Assembly (NCBI GenBank): GCA_028711995.1
Contig: JAQTRE010000005.1
Coordinates: 1 to 59,666, forward strand
DNA from: Dehalococcoidia bacterium
GTDB taxonomy: Bacteria; Chloroflexota; Dehalococcoidia; SZUA-161; SpSt-899
Length of the DNA stretch: 59,666 nucleotides
Reading direction: 5' to 3'
Made by a program: the position numbers and the translations under genes. Shown here in pieces: positions 36,125 to 44,968 of this stretch (position 1 is the first letter of the stretch; each line of letters starts with the position of its first letter). The notes under the pieces were generated by a model that saw only the letters and a list, made by a program, of their open reading frames with translations, searched no databases and was not told where the DNA came from.

Positions 36125-38287
36125 TTACTTCCTTTTATACCAAATAAACTTGCGTTCATCTAATTCCACATAGTTCGTCGGTGGTATGATGAGTGTAGTC
36201 ATTGGATGCTCGAGAATGGCCGGGCCATCAACCCTGTTCCCAGCGTTCAGCAACTCCATCTCCCAGAGGTCAAATTTGAGCCAACCTCCGTCCATATAGA
36301 TCTCTCTTTGTCCCTTGTAAGCCCTTTTCGAAGGTTCCTTGCCTTCAAGTGGGTATGAGGGTATGACAGGTTTAACCTTTTGTGCTATCGCCTCGACGTA
36401 AATCTCAGTTATCTGATAACCTACCTCAGGATAGCGCGCTGCAGCAGGGTATATCGCAGTATAGGTCTTCTCGAAACTGTCGATGACTTTTTGTATATCT
36501 GCCAGAGTCTTTACCCTCCCGCTCTCGAGCGGAACCTCCCAGGAAAATATCTGCCCCACGTATCTGGCAGACATTCCATATCTGAAGGTCACCTGGGCTC
36601 TTGAGAAGTTTTCGGCCGCAAGTTCTGCGTAGCCACGTTGCTCCAACTGCTGGAATGTCTGGCTCAAAGCCTTACCCTGCGCAAGCTTGAATTCCTCCGG
36701 CATGCCGGGAGTCAAGAACACATTGACCGCTTGATCATAGCGATGGAAATAGTCGGCGCTGGCCACACCAAAAGCGGAAAATACTGCCGCCCAAGGTACG
36801 ATGAGCACTTTGTCAAACTTGATGGCCCGCTCAAGCCCCCACAAATGCAACGGGCCTGCAGCGCCATAGACCAGCAAAGTAAAATCACCAGGATTGAGGC
36901 CTTTTGATAACAGTACTCCATTGATATGGTCCGCAACCTTTCCGTGCAACAAATCCAGAATCTTGCTTGAAACGTCATATAGGTCCTGACCCAAAGGCTT
37001 GGCCACGCGCTTTTCCAACTCTTTTAGTGCTTTCTCCCTGCTGACTTTTACAGTGCCGCCTAGATAGTAGTCAGGATTCAGCAGCAGCAGAGCGAGGTCA
37101 ATGTCTCCGATCGTGATCTCCGAGGCTTGCCAGCAGGTACCTAGGGCGGCTCTCACGCTTTCGGGTCCTATGGTGATCCTCTTGGTCTCCGGATCAGCGT
37201 GAATCACATGGCTGGTCCCCGCTCCTATGGAGTCTATTGAGACCATGGGCATCCTAAGCTTGTGGCCGGCGAAACTGGGCTGTTTATCAATCGGCAACTG
37301 TCCCGCGGCAATAAGCCCGATGTCGCAGGTAGTGCAGCCCAAGTCCCAGCAAACGATATTAGGTATACCTAAAAGGTCGGCGATGAATTTGCCGCCAAGC
37401 ATGCCGCCTACAGGTCCGGATATAGCAGCTTCAGCAAGCTTGGGATAGCGAATATCAGCAACTGCGCCATAAGATAGCAGGGTCAACAAGTCGTGCTTAT
37501 ACCCCGCTTTCTTGGCCGTTGCTTCCAAAGAGAATAGTCGTTTCCTGGCAACTTCAGCCATGTAGCACTGCAGCAAGACAGTCTTCAATCTTTCATTTTC
37601 ATTAGGTAACGGACATATTTCGTGAGAGACAACGACAGGGACATCAACCCCTCGCTCTTTCACTAACTGCCTGGTGATTTCGCCTATCCTCTTTTCATGA
37701 AGCGGGTTCACATAGGATGCCAAGGTCAGAACTCCTATCACCTCAACTCCGTCGTCCAGAAGTTCGTTGACACCCTTAACCACATCTTCCTCACGTAGCG
37801 GAATGACGACGCGCCCAGGCTCATAGTGGTGAGCAGAATAGTAGCTACCGCACGAGATGCGCTCCGTGACCTCTTTAACGTGCTGTGGCTGCACCAACCA
37901 GGGGTTGTGCTCGTGCAGCTGCTGATGCAATACATCCTCGTAGGTTTGTCCTATCCAGGTCAAGCCTTTCTCCATAATCGGCATGTGCCCGAAGCCCCTG
38001 GTTACCAGCAATCCCACCTTACTCCCACTCTGGGTAACCAGGATATTCACCATTGTTGTGCCAGCATAAATGGAGGCACGTGTTTCTTGGAAAACCTCGG
38101 CAGCGGTCATGTTCCAACGTCTGGCCGCATCTGTTATAGAGCCGACATAGCTGACAGCTTCATTATTGTTGTCAGTTAAGCATTTCCCGGTTGCAAATCT
38201 TCCTTGGTCATCAATAAGGAAGGTGTCAGTCATTGAGCCACCAGCATCCTGAGCCCATAAGTATTTATCTTGTGTCTTCTTTGTCAT
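36125..38287 (-). CDS. hydantoinase A / acetone carboxylase beta-like subunit (HyuA family)
   Basis: About 720 residues from the ATG at 38287 (MTKKTQDKYLWAQDAGGSMT). The ASKHA-fold phosphate loop DAGGSMTDTFLIDDQG opens the protein, and NIVCWDLGCTTCDIGLIAAG (second phosphate segment), VSIDSIGAGTSHVIHADPET and LVYGAAGPLHLWGLE follow. These belong to the ATP-dependent HyuA/AcxA family (hydantoinase, 5-oxoprolinase, acetone and acetophenone carboxylases). In this group the subunit phosphorylates the ketone enol and carboxylate. One base separates it from the gamma-like gene (TAA-C-ATG), and the large HyuB gene lies before that. The substrate is not readable; the three-subunit set favours a ketone carboxylase. 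Confidence 0.86.
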   Translation of the reverse strand: MTKKTQDKYLWAQDAGGSMTDTFLIDDQGRFATGKCLTDNNNEAVSYVGSITDAARRWNMTAAEVFQETRASIYAGTTMVNILVTQSGSKVGLLVTRGFGHMPIMEKGLTWIGQTYEDVLHQQLHEHNPWLVQPQHVKEVTERISCGSYYSAHHYEPGRVVIPLREEDVVKGVNELLDDGVEVIGVLTLASYVNPLHEKRIGEITRQLVKERGVDVPVVVSHEICPLPNENERLKTVLLQCYMAEVARKRLFSLEATAKKAGYKHDLLTLLSYGAVADIRYPKLAEAAISGPVGGMLGGKFIADLLGIPNIVCWDLGCTTCDIGLIAAGQLPIDKQPSFAGHKLRMPMVSIDSIGAGTSHVIHADPETKRITIGPESVRAALGTCWQASEITIGDIDLALLLLNPDYYLGGTVKVSREKALKELEKRVAKPLGQDLYDVSSKILDLLHGKVADHINGVLLSKGLNPGDFTLLVYGAAGPLHLWGLERAIKFDKVLIVPWAAVFSAFGVASADYFHRYDQAVNVFLTPGMPEEFKLAQGKALSQTFQQLEQRGYAELAAENFSRAQVTFRYGMSARYVGQIFSWEVPLESGRVKTLADIQKVIDSFEKTYTAIYPAAARYPEVGYQITEIYVEAIAQKVKPVIPSYPLEGKEPSKRAYKGQREIYMDGGWLKFDLWEMELLNAGNRVDGPAILEHPMTTLIIPPTNYVELDERKFIWYKRK

Positions 38288-38288
38288 G

Positions 38289-38852
38289 TTATCGCCCCTT
38301 TGCCCACTGAGCAATTAGATCCGAGCTCTTATCTTCAAACCAGTCCGGCCGCTCATCCGGTAGCGGTTTACCTAACCATTCCCTATACAAGGTGTCCAGG
38401 TCAGGTAGCATATCGAACAGCGGTGGATACCCGCTTGGCAGAACTTCCACGGCGAGCTGAGCCAGACATCCTGGACAATAGTATTCCCTCATCTCTACCA
38501 GATTAGGATCGGGTATAGCCTCTTCCACCGTGACTACCTCTGCCATCTCTTGGCGGGACCTTCTGACAGAGATTCGGCAACTCAGTTTCCAGTTAACCCG
38601 GTAATCACCGAATTCCTGCCCGCAATCACACTTAACCACCCGACCAGCACCCTCCTTGGCCACAATATAAAGGTGATCCCCGATGCGGAGCAGTATCTTA
38701 TCCCTCCAAGGAACCTTTTCCTGTAACAACTCCACGTACTTAAAGAAACGGTCCTCATCCTTAGGAGACAGACGAATTATTCTCTTCGCTTCTCCCCAGG
38801 GGATTTTGCCCTCCACCAGCAGCTTTAAATTTTCCTTGGTCACTTTTTCCAT
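38289..38852 (-). CDS. acetone carboxylase gamma-like small subunit
   Basis: About 187 residues from the ATG at 38852 (MEKVTKENLKLLVEGKIPWG), behind AGGAGAG, 10 bases after the HyuB stop. It has two paired cysteines forming a zinc-ribbon-like site (VVKCDCGQEFGDYRVNW and YYCPGCLAQLAVEV), as in the gamma subunit of acetone carboxylase. The end LYREWLGKPLPDERPDW fits that family. Hydantoinases lack this subunit, so its presence between HyuB and HyuA is the main reason to call the set a carboxylase. Confidence 0.82.
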   Translation of the reverse strand: MEKVTKENLKLLVEGKIPWGEAKRIIRLSPKDEDRFFKYVELLQEKVPWRDKILLRIGDHLYIVAKEGAGRVVKCDCGQEFGDYRVNWKLSCRISVRRSRQEMAEVVTVEEAIPDPNLVEMREYYCPGCLAQLAVEVLPSGYPPLFDMLPDLDTLYREWLGKPLPDERPDWFEDKSSDLIAQWAKGR

Positions 38853-38862
38853 CGTTTCTCTC

Positions 38863-41040
38863 CTATATCTGGTATTCCTCAGGAAGGTGCCACATCTGTG
38901 TGAATTCCCTACGGAATTTTCCGTATTTGAGACAATCGCCATACATATTGCGAACAAGCTCGGGTAACTCCTTATTCAGTACCTTCTCCCTCTCTTGATG
39001 CCACCAATCCTTGACAAGAACGGATCTCTCCTTCCGCCTGCTCCGCATCTGCTGCCGCAGTTTAGCGCTCTCGTTAGCTTTCACCTTGCCTTTCTCGTCG
39101 ATAACAGCTCCGTAAACACTCTCTACTACGTCAGGACTCAGCCACCCATAACGAACGTCATTCTCCAGCAGACTCATCTCCCTCTCCAGTGGGTCCCCCC
39201 ATCCACCCTTGGCGCCAGCGGCTATTGCAAATAGATCGCCGTCCTTCACCGGAATATTAGGTGTAGGATGGTCATAAACTGCCACTCGGCCAGCCTTGAG
39301 CCTGCCGTCCTTTAACCATTCCCTGATCTCAACTATATCCCTGGGGTACGTCCCACCATTTGCCAGAATTTCCCTCATATTTGTGTCATGCACAAAGACA
39401 CCGGCAGCGTTCGGCGCAAGATAGCCACCGGACATTCCAGAACAGCAATGGCCAGTCCCATGAGTGATCATGTAAAGGTTCACGTTCAGATTTTGCCCGG
39501 GATCGACGATGAGAAAGGTCTGACCCGACCCGAGGCCACCCCTGAACTTGCCATGCCCGCAGTAGTTGGGGATCAACTTTTTGCCGAGGTGCAGATTAGT
39601 CGGTATCATGAATTCACAGGCCTCAACCTCGCCCATATCACTCTGCGGGTTTGGTCCCGAACATGAGACGACCTCACCGTCCTTGTAGGGTGTTGCAGCA
39701 CTAGCTTCAGCACCCATAAGACTCCAATCACCCGCTCCCCAACGAAATCCGTCAGCGAATACTCCGGCCTGCCCATAAATGGCCCCCGTGGCACCTCCTG
39801 GGAAACATTCCTCCAGGAATCCTCTGGAAAAGTACGCGCGGCTGAAAACATCCCTGAACATAAACAGGTACTTAGCGGGGGCCTCAAGTAAAGTTGTTGC
39901 CTGATAGGGGTTTTGAGGATTGCCCAAGGTCCCTGGTGGTATGTTCCAATCGGTCACATACAACAGAGATGTATTGAGGGTTAGGGAATAGGCAAACATT
40001 GGCCAGGGGCCTAGCGAACTTACCATCAGGATTGCGGGCTTATAGGAGTTGGCATAAAAACTGTCCTCGCTGCTCATGCCTTCCACGTCAATTGATATGG
40101 TGGCGTTAGGGCGTATTAGGACTTCCGCCGGCAACTGAAGCATCCAATCCTTATTAGAGTTGGGAAAGAGTGCGCCCCCGATTCCCTTGTACCTTACCGT
40201 GCTGAAGTAACGATATTGATATTTGCCCGGGATTGCCTGATTTTTGATCCTCTGTAACTGTACTCTTCTCTCCCTCTCAAGTATCTCGTGTAGCCCTTCC
40301 CTGAAATAGTCCACCCCAAACTCTTCCACGACTTCCAAAATCTTATCATGCAGCCCCACTGACCCTGCGACACGCATCTTGTCATCCAGAATATTGAGGG
40401 TCCCCATTCTCGTTCGCCTCTGCCAGAATAGGTCCCACCACCTGTGTTGCAGAAAATCCTCTCCGGTCTTCAAAGGAGGGCAGGTAAAGCCATCAGTAAA
40501 CGTGTCAAAGGTGATAGTGCCAAGGCCGCCAGTCTGGAATGACCCAACGTCCAAAATATGATTGCACCCCGCACTCCAGGCAATCAATTCCCCCTCATGA
40601 AAAATTGGAACCCAGGTGTAGCAGTCATTATGGTGGGGAGCACCATAATAAGGATCGTTACAGAAGAACAGATCTCCCTTCCTGACTCCAGGGTTGTCTT
40701 CGAAACCCAGTTTAGCTATACTGTCTATGAAAAAGGGGAAACTCTGGACATGGCCAACAAGCCCATAAGAAGCGGCGACGCAATCACCCTCTGCAGTTGC
40801 CAGCATAAAAACCAATTCACCCATCACTACAGCCGCAGGATTGGCTGTTATCAACCTTGCAGTCTCCCTGCAACTCACACACGCAGCCACCAGCTTCATC
40901 TGGAATCGCATGAACCTGGCCGGGTCATTTTCTATAAGTTCGAGTTTCTCCAGCCCATAGCAGTAACCCGTCTTCTTGAAAAGTTCGTCTCTCTCCTCCA
41001 CAACTTTCTTGAGTGTTTTACCCTGGTAACATAGTCCCAT
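38863..41040 (-). CDS. hydantoinase B / acetone carboxylase alpha-like subunit (HyuB family)
   Basis: A 725-residue protein behind AGGAGGCAAA. HyuB/AcxB motifs: FFCNDPYYGAPHHNDCYTWV (metal-site region, His and Asp), AWSAGCNHILDVGSFQTGGL, CGHGKFRGGLGSGQTF, and AIAAGAKGGWGDPLERE near the C-terminus. This subunit binds Mn in acetone carboxylase and holds the carboxylation site. It is the first gene of the carboxylase set, 271 bases downstream of the OYE gene. That gap shows only a possible short relic (LTGLYKFEAGRTWFERGLRG, unidentified). Confidence 0.86.
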   Translation of the reverse strand: MGLCYQGKTLKKVVEERDELFKKTGYCYGLEKLELIENDPARFMRFQMKLVAACVSCRETARLITANPAAVVMGELVFMLATAEGDCVAASYGLVGHVQSFPFFIDSIAKLGFEDNPGVRKGDLFFCNDPYYGAPHHNDCYTWVPIFHEGELIAWSAGCNHILDVGSFQTGGLGTITFDTFTDGFTCPPLKTGEDFLQHRWWDLFWQRRTRMGTLNILDDKMRVAGSVGLHDKILEVVEEFGVDYFREGLHEILERERRVQLQRIKNQAIPGKYQYRYFSTVRYKGIGGALFPNSNKDWMLQLPAEVLIRPNATISIDVEGMSSEDSFYANSYKPAILMVSSLGPWPMFAYSLTLNTSLLYVTDWNIPPGTLGNPQNPYQATTLLEAPAKYLFMFRDVFSRAYFSRGFLEECFPGGATGAIYGQAGVFADGFRWGAGDWSLMGAEASAATPYKDGEVVSCSGPNPQSDMGEVEACEFMIPTNLHLGKKLIPNYCGHGKFRGGLGSGQTFLIVDPGQNLNVNLYMITHGTGHCCSGMSGGYLAPNAAGVFVHDTNMREILANGGTYPRDIVEIREWLKDGRLKAGRVAVYDHPTPNIPVKDGDLFAIAAGAKGGWGDPLEREMSLLENDVRYGWLSPDVVESVYGAVIDEKGKVKANESAKLRQQMRSRRKERSVLVKDWWHQEREKVLNKELPELVRNMYGDCLKYGKFRREFTQMWHLPEEYQI

Positions 41041-41311
41041 TTTGCCTCCTATAAATGCTTAGACTGCGACTAGCTCTCTTCGCCAAGTCTTTGTTCTGCT
41101 TTCGTTAATATCCTGTCTTATAGACCTTTTACCTTTGCATTCGGCTGGACTGTGTATCCTCTCAGCCCCCGCTCAAACCAGGTTCGACCAGCTTCAAACT
41201 TGTACAAACCCGTCAACACTCCCAGGCCAGTTTTTGAACGGCCTCAATTTTGGTTTCTGGATTGCCTGACTTTCGCAATCGGCTCTGCAACTGGTTGACG
41301 CAATATCACTC
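41041..41311 (-). other. 271-base gap with an unidentified coding relic
   Basis: The minus strand shows a short frame LTGLYKFEAGRTWFERGLRG, then YTVQPNAKVKGL and a stop. It reads like a protein C-terminus but matches no family I recognise. No promoter or hairpin stands out. Confidence 0.25.
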
Positions 41312-43243
41312 CTAGATCACACGAGACGTATGAAAGCCTTCCCACATGGCGTGCAGGATGTTGCGTGGCCGGACACAGTCGCCCACGGCATATAGCTCGG
41401 GGACCGTGCCTTCGAGCGCATCGCGAAGCGCTGACTGGGGTTTGAACCCCAAGGCCACTACTATAGAATCAGCCTTCAACTCTCTCCTGGAGCCACCAGC
41501 GTCAACGATAGCACCGTTCTTAGTTACTTCCAGAAGTTTTGTGTTGAGCATCACCTTTACCTTGCTCTTCTCTACCAATTCCATAAGCCCCATCATGGCA
41601 GTAGCGCTCATCCCCTCTGGTACCAATTGCCCCATCATTTCTACAACGGTCACCTTCCCGCCCTTTCTAGCTAGGTAAGCAGCGGTTTCACAACCAACCA
41701 GACCTCCACCGACCACGACCACGGTTGAACCTGTCCCCTTCTTGCCGAGAAGCACATCTAGCGCACTGACCACATTCTCTGCACCTATGCCTGGGACTTC
41801 CGGAACCAGCGGGCTGGCACCGATGGCGATGATTACCACATCAGGTTTTACTTTTTGAATCAGTTCCGGGGAGGCTTCCATCATAAATGCAACTTTCACA
41901 CCCAGCTTCCGAACCTGGGTTGAGAGGTAGTCTATCAGAGGCCTGATGTCCTGTTTGAAGTCGGGGACAGAGGCGGGTATCAGCTTGCCACCCAGTCTAG
42001 CTTCCTTCTCCCAGAGAGTTACTTCATGACCCCTTGAGGCTGCTACTCTAGCCGCCTCCATTCCGCCCGGCCCACCTCCCACTACCAGCACATGTTTGCA
42101 TTTCTCCACCGGCGTTAGAGTATACTCCCTTTCCAGACCGGCAGCCGGGTTCACAGTGCAGCTGAGATATTTGCCTCCAAATGCACGGCCAAGGCATCCC
42201 TCATTGTCTCCGATGCATGGCCTGATGTCGTCTAGCTTTCCTGCCTTTACCTTGTTTGCCCATTCTGGATCAGCGATAAGCGGTCTTCCCAGACCGACGA
42301 AATCAGTCTTCTGCTCCTGGAGAGCGCTCTCGGCTACTTCCGGGCATCCCAGCTTGCCATCGGCGATTACAGGGACGTTGACCACTTTCTTCACTGCCTC
42401 AGACAGGTAAATCCAACTGGCTCGAGGCTCATACGTGAACGGTATGGTGCGATGCCATATTTCGTAGCAGCCCCCGGAAACATGCAGCGCATCTACCCCA
42501 GCCTTCTCCAAACGTTTGGCAATCTTTAACCCTTCCTCCAGCTTGCGCCCACCCTCAATACCATGGTCAGCCGTGAACTTGTAGATCAGGGGGAAACCCT
42601 TTCCTACGGCCGCCCTTGCGGCGCCAATTATCTCCATCGGAAATCTGAGCCTGCCATCAAGGTCACCGCCGTATTTATCGGTGCGCTTGTTCCAAATCGA
42701 ACTCGTGAATTGGTCCATGAGGTAACCACCGTAACCATGTATCTCTATGGCATCCACCTCAGCCATTTTGGCCATCCCGGCAGAAATTGCATAGGCATTC
42801 ACCAACTGATCAATCTCCTCCACAGCCAACTCACGAGTGATTACACTAGGATCCCACATACAGGGAACCGCCGAGGCAGAAACGGGTTGAATCGGATTGC
42901 CTTGGGTGAAATTTATCCGCCCAAATCCCGGCGATAGTTGAATTACAAGCTTCGCTCCATAGTGATGCACGGCGTCGCAAAGCTCGTTAAGCCGCCCTAT
43001 GTGCTTCTGGTCATCGAGCCTGCTGACGATCGTTGTCATGCCACTCTCCACAGCAGTGCTGACAGCCACAACGCCGGTAAAAATCATGCCCGTACCACCC
43101 CTGGCGCGGGCGCTAAAGTAATCTACCAACCTTCGGGAAAAACCCTGGTCCAAGTCCAGAAGCCCAACCGTACCCATCGGACACATCGCTACTCTATTTC
43201 TCGTCACCATGTTTCCAATCTTGCCCGATTCAAATAGCTTCAT
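41312..43243 (-). CDS. OYE-family NADH:flavin oxidoreductase with altered Fe-S motif
   Basis: A 643-residue FadH-type protein. The FMN barrel starts LFESGKIGNMVTRNRVAMCP, with HGYGGYLMDQFTSSIWNKRT and DKYGG. The Fe-S segment is RPCIGDNEGCLGRAFGGKYL, then SCTVNP. FAD (LVVGGGPGGMEAARVAA) and NAD(P)H (VVVVGGGLVGCETAAYLA) domains follow. In FadH-like enzymes the cluster motif is C-x2-C-x3-C-x11-C; here the second cysteine is aspartate (CIGD), leaving three cysteines. The enzyme should reduce a C=C bond of an enone or enoyl-CoA. It is the first gene of the minus-strand set leading into the carboxylase genes. Confidence 0.86.
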   Translation of the reverse strand: MKLFESGKIGNMVTRNRVAMCPMGTVGLLDLDQGFSRRLVDYFSARARGGTGMIFTGVVAVSTAVESGMTTIVSRLDDQKHIGRLNELCDAVHHYGAKLVIQLSPGFGRINFTQGNPIQPVSASAVPCMWDPSVITRELAVEEIDQLVNAYAISAGMAKMAEVDAIEIHGYGGYLMDQFTSSIWNKRTDKYGGDLDGRLRFPMEIIGAARAAVGKGFPLIYKFTADHGIEGGRKLEEGLKIAKRLEKAGVDALHVSGGCYEIWHRTIPFTYEPRASWIYLSEAVKKVVNVPVIADGKLGCPEVAESALQEQKTDFVGLGRPLIADPEWANKVKAGKLDDIRPCIGDNEGCLGRAFGGKYLSCTVNPAAGLEREYTLTPVEKCKHVLVVGGGPGGMEAARVAASRGHEVTLWEKEARLGGKLIPASVPDFKQDIRPLIDYLSTQVRKLGVKVAFMMEASPELIQKVKPDVVIIAIGASPLVPEVPGIGAENVVSALDVLLGKKGTGSTVVVVGGGLVGCETAAYLARKGGKVTVVEMMGQLVPEGMSATAMMGLMELVEKSKVKVMLNTKLLEVTKNGAIVDAGGSRRELKADSIVVALGFKPQSALRDALEGTVPELYAVGDCVRPRNILHAMWEGFHTSRVI

Positions 43244-43671
43244 TCACTCATCCTCTTTAATTAAGATAATCACATATCACTGAATCCTGGATAAATACCC
43301 CAACCTAGGCTTACCAGCTTTATTCAGCTTTTGACTCCTGCTTCAACCCGATATCCATGAGGGAACATGTTTAGCATGTCGGGCAGACACCTCAGCACTC
43401 CTACGATTACGTTACTTTGCGCCTACATTAACGTACCACAAGACGAGTGTCAATTAGTTTGCCATCCCTTGTAAGGATGTTGTAAGGGAAATCAAAAGGC
43501 CGACGAAGACTTGTATAGTCGTGGGCCGCATTGCCAAACTGTAGCGAGTGCTGGGACACCTTGCATCCTCTGAACCCTTGGGCTCGTTTAGGCACACTCC
43601 GGCCCAATAATCGCACACAACCGATGGATTACTGAACCAGTTTCGCAGATTTGGCGCAAAACCTTAGGGGT

Positions 43672-43790
43672 TTAAATGGCATCGATCTGCTTCTCCGTTA
43701 CGCCTTTGTACCGCAACTCAGGCACTATGTCTTCGAGAAGATGGCCAGCCATACCCGCGATACTTCCGCTAATCACGCTTGAAGGCTAGT
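43672..43790 (-). pseudogene. possible phosphotriesterase-like amidohydrolase C-terminal relic
   Basis: The minus strand reads GMAGHLLEDIVPELRYKGVT, then EKQIDAI and a stop, with TPKVLRQI beyond it. This resembles the last helix of phosphotriesterase-family amidohydrolases (LL-E-FVPEL-GVTEEQI-x-L-NPK-LL). Only about 40 codons remain. The rest of 43244-43857 holds no recognisable gene. Confidence 0.4.
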
Positions 43791-43857
43791 ATCTTGTAAC
43801 ACAATATATTTCGTATAATGTGGTATAATCACGGTAACTTCCCGAGGAGGTTTTGCC

Positions 43858-44060
43858 ATGAAGCCACGCTGTCGGGTGACCTTGACAGCGCCAGAGTGCA
43901 TGGACCTTGAAGCCATGACCAAGATGGCCAGAACTGACGCAAAACGTTTCCTTTACGCACGAGCTTTGCTCCTGTGTGATGCGGGCCCAGAAGGGCCTGC
44001 TTGGGTTGTAGCGGATGCAGCCGAGGCGATGGGAGTGACGTCTCGTACCATCGAACATCT
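43858..44060 (+). pseudogene. IS630-family transposase, N-terminal helix-turn-helix relic
   Basis: From the ATG at 43858 behind GAGGAGG: MKPRCRVTLTAPECMDLEAM, TKMARTDAKRFLYARALLLC, then VADAAEAMGVTSRTIEHL. This is the HTH start of an IS630-type transposase. It is cut after about 67 codons, exactly where the hairpin end of an IS200-like element begins (44061). Confidence 0.72.
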
Positions 44061-44117
44061 GTAAAGTGCCACGGGCTCTGCCCGTGGCACTTTACAGGTC
44101 AAGCGAAGCTTGACCTG
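44061..44117. repeat. two adjoining perfect hairpins (right end of an IS200-like element)
   Basis: Hairpin 1, 44061-44095: 16-bp arms GTAAAGTGCCACGGGC, loop TCT. Hairpin 2, 44095-44117: 10-bp arms CAGGTCAAGC, loop GAA. They overlap and follow the C-terminal codons of the tnpA fragment on the minus strand. Imperfect or perfect subterminal hairpins at the right end are the hallmark of IS200/IS605 elements. Confidence 0.65.
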
Positions 44118-44262
44118 AATCCTGGACACCTTGCCACTTCACATACTCAATGACCTGTTTCTCATTCAGCCCTATTGTGGAAACAAAGTATCCTGGTGAC
44201 CAGACCACCTGCTCCTTCCAGTAGACCTTCTCCAAACATGCAAACTTTTCCCTCAGATTACT
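44092..44262 (-). pseudogene. IS200/IS605 tnpA C-terminal fragment
   Basis: The minus strand reads NLREKFACLEKVYWKEQVVW, SPGYFVSTIGLNEKQVIEYV, then KWQGVQDSGQASLDL and a stop at 44092. These are the helix with the catalytic tyrosine region (SPGYFVSTIG) and the usual GQ-x-LDL tail of Y1 transposases. The 5' part is replaced at TTACTC (44258-44263) by mini-element copy A. A parallel fragment at 50240-50530 keeps the uninterrupted sequence across this point. Confidence 0.78.
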
Positions 44263-44263
44263 C

Positions 44264-44388
44264 TGCCGTCAAAGCCCCAGACTCCTGTCCGGGGATGGAT
44301 AGGCCGCCGAAGGCGCGCGACAATTGGACAAGGGTCAAGAGTCGCGTATTCCAGAAGCCGCCGCGACTCCTGTCGGCGGAGTTTCACT
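44264..44388 (+). mobile_element. palindrome-ended mini-element, copy A
   Basis: 125 bp. It starts TGCCGTCAAAG right after TTACTC. Left hairpin 44275-44294 (CCCCAGAC / GTCCGGGG). The internal GACAAGGGTCAAGAGT resembles the DKGQ codons at the end of the tnpA at 56.5 kb. Right hairpin CCGCCG(CG)AC / GTCGGCGG with a 2-base insertion; ends GAGTTTCACT. Its left flank is IS200 tnpA and its right flank is IS3 orfA, so the copy sits at a junction created by recombination or deletion. Confidence 0.8.
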
Positions 44389-44439
44389 AAACTGGGTGAA
44401 AGCCTACAAGGCTGGGAAGTTGGGGGATGTGGGCAAGAC
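44389..44439 (+). pseudogene. IS3 copy 2, orfA 5' fragment
   Basis: Encodes NWVKAYKAGKLGDVGKT, the same segment as NWLKGYKAGKLGEVGKT in copy 1 orfA. It is cut upstream by the mini-element and downstream by the nested IS at 44440. The gene resumes at 45977. Confidence 0.75.
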
Positions 44440-44560
44440 TGTAGATCGTCAGCTAAAATGGGACACAAAAAGGGGTGAAGGAACCGAACAGGGGGAGGGG
44501 TGGGGTAGCACAAGCTCCAGTGAGGTAGTAGAGTAATGTCAATACAGAAAGGAGCTAAGC

Positions 44561-44968
44561 GTGTCCCAGAACAACGAAGAGAAAGCGAATGCTGCTGAAG
44601 CCAGGACTCAGGAGACCAGAGGGTTCATGCAGCAGGTCAGGGTGGCTGCGCGACATAAGTATACTCCGGAAGAGAAGGTGCGCATTGTCCTGGAGGGGTT
44701 CAGACGGGAGGTGGGGGTAAGGGATCTCTGCCGGCGGGAGGGGATCAAGCCTGGGGCCTTCTACGCCTGGACCAAGGATTTCATGGAGGCAGGGAAGGAG
44801 CGGCTGACCCGGGATACGGTGAGGGATGCCACACGCCAGGAGATTGAGCAACTGAAACGGGAAAACGGTGAGCTCAAGCATCTGGTAGCCGATCTGTCTC
44901 TGGAGGTGTACCGGCTCAAAAAAACAGCCATTCCGCCCCTGGAGGGCCACAAAGGTACCAACGGATGA
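44561..44968 (+). CDS. IS3-family OrfA (helix-turn-helix)
   Basis: 135 residues with a GTG start behind AAAGGAGC. HTH: YTPEEKVRIVLEGFRREVGV, then RDLCRREGIKPGAFYAWTKD. A coiled-coil-like helix follows (EIEQLKRENGELKHLVADLS). It overlaps OrfB by 4 bases (ATGA), so expression is coupled. Intact and probably functional. Confidence 0.85.
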   Translation: MSQNNEEKANAAEARTQETRGFMQQVRVAARHKYTPEEKVRIVLEGFRREVGVRDLCRREGIKPGAFYAWTKDFMEAGKERLTRDTVRDATRQEIEQLKRENGELKHLVADLSLEVYRLKKTAIPPLEGHKGTNG

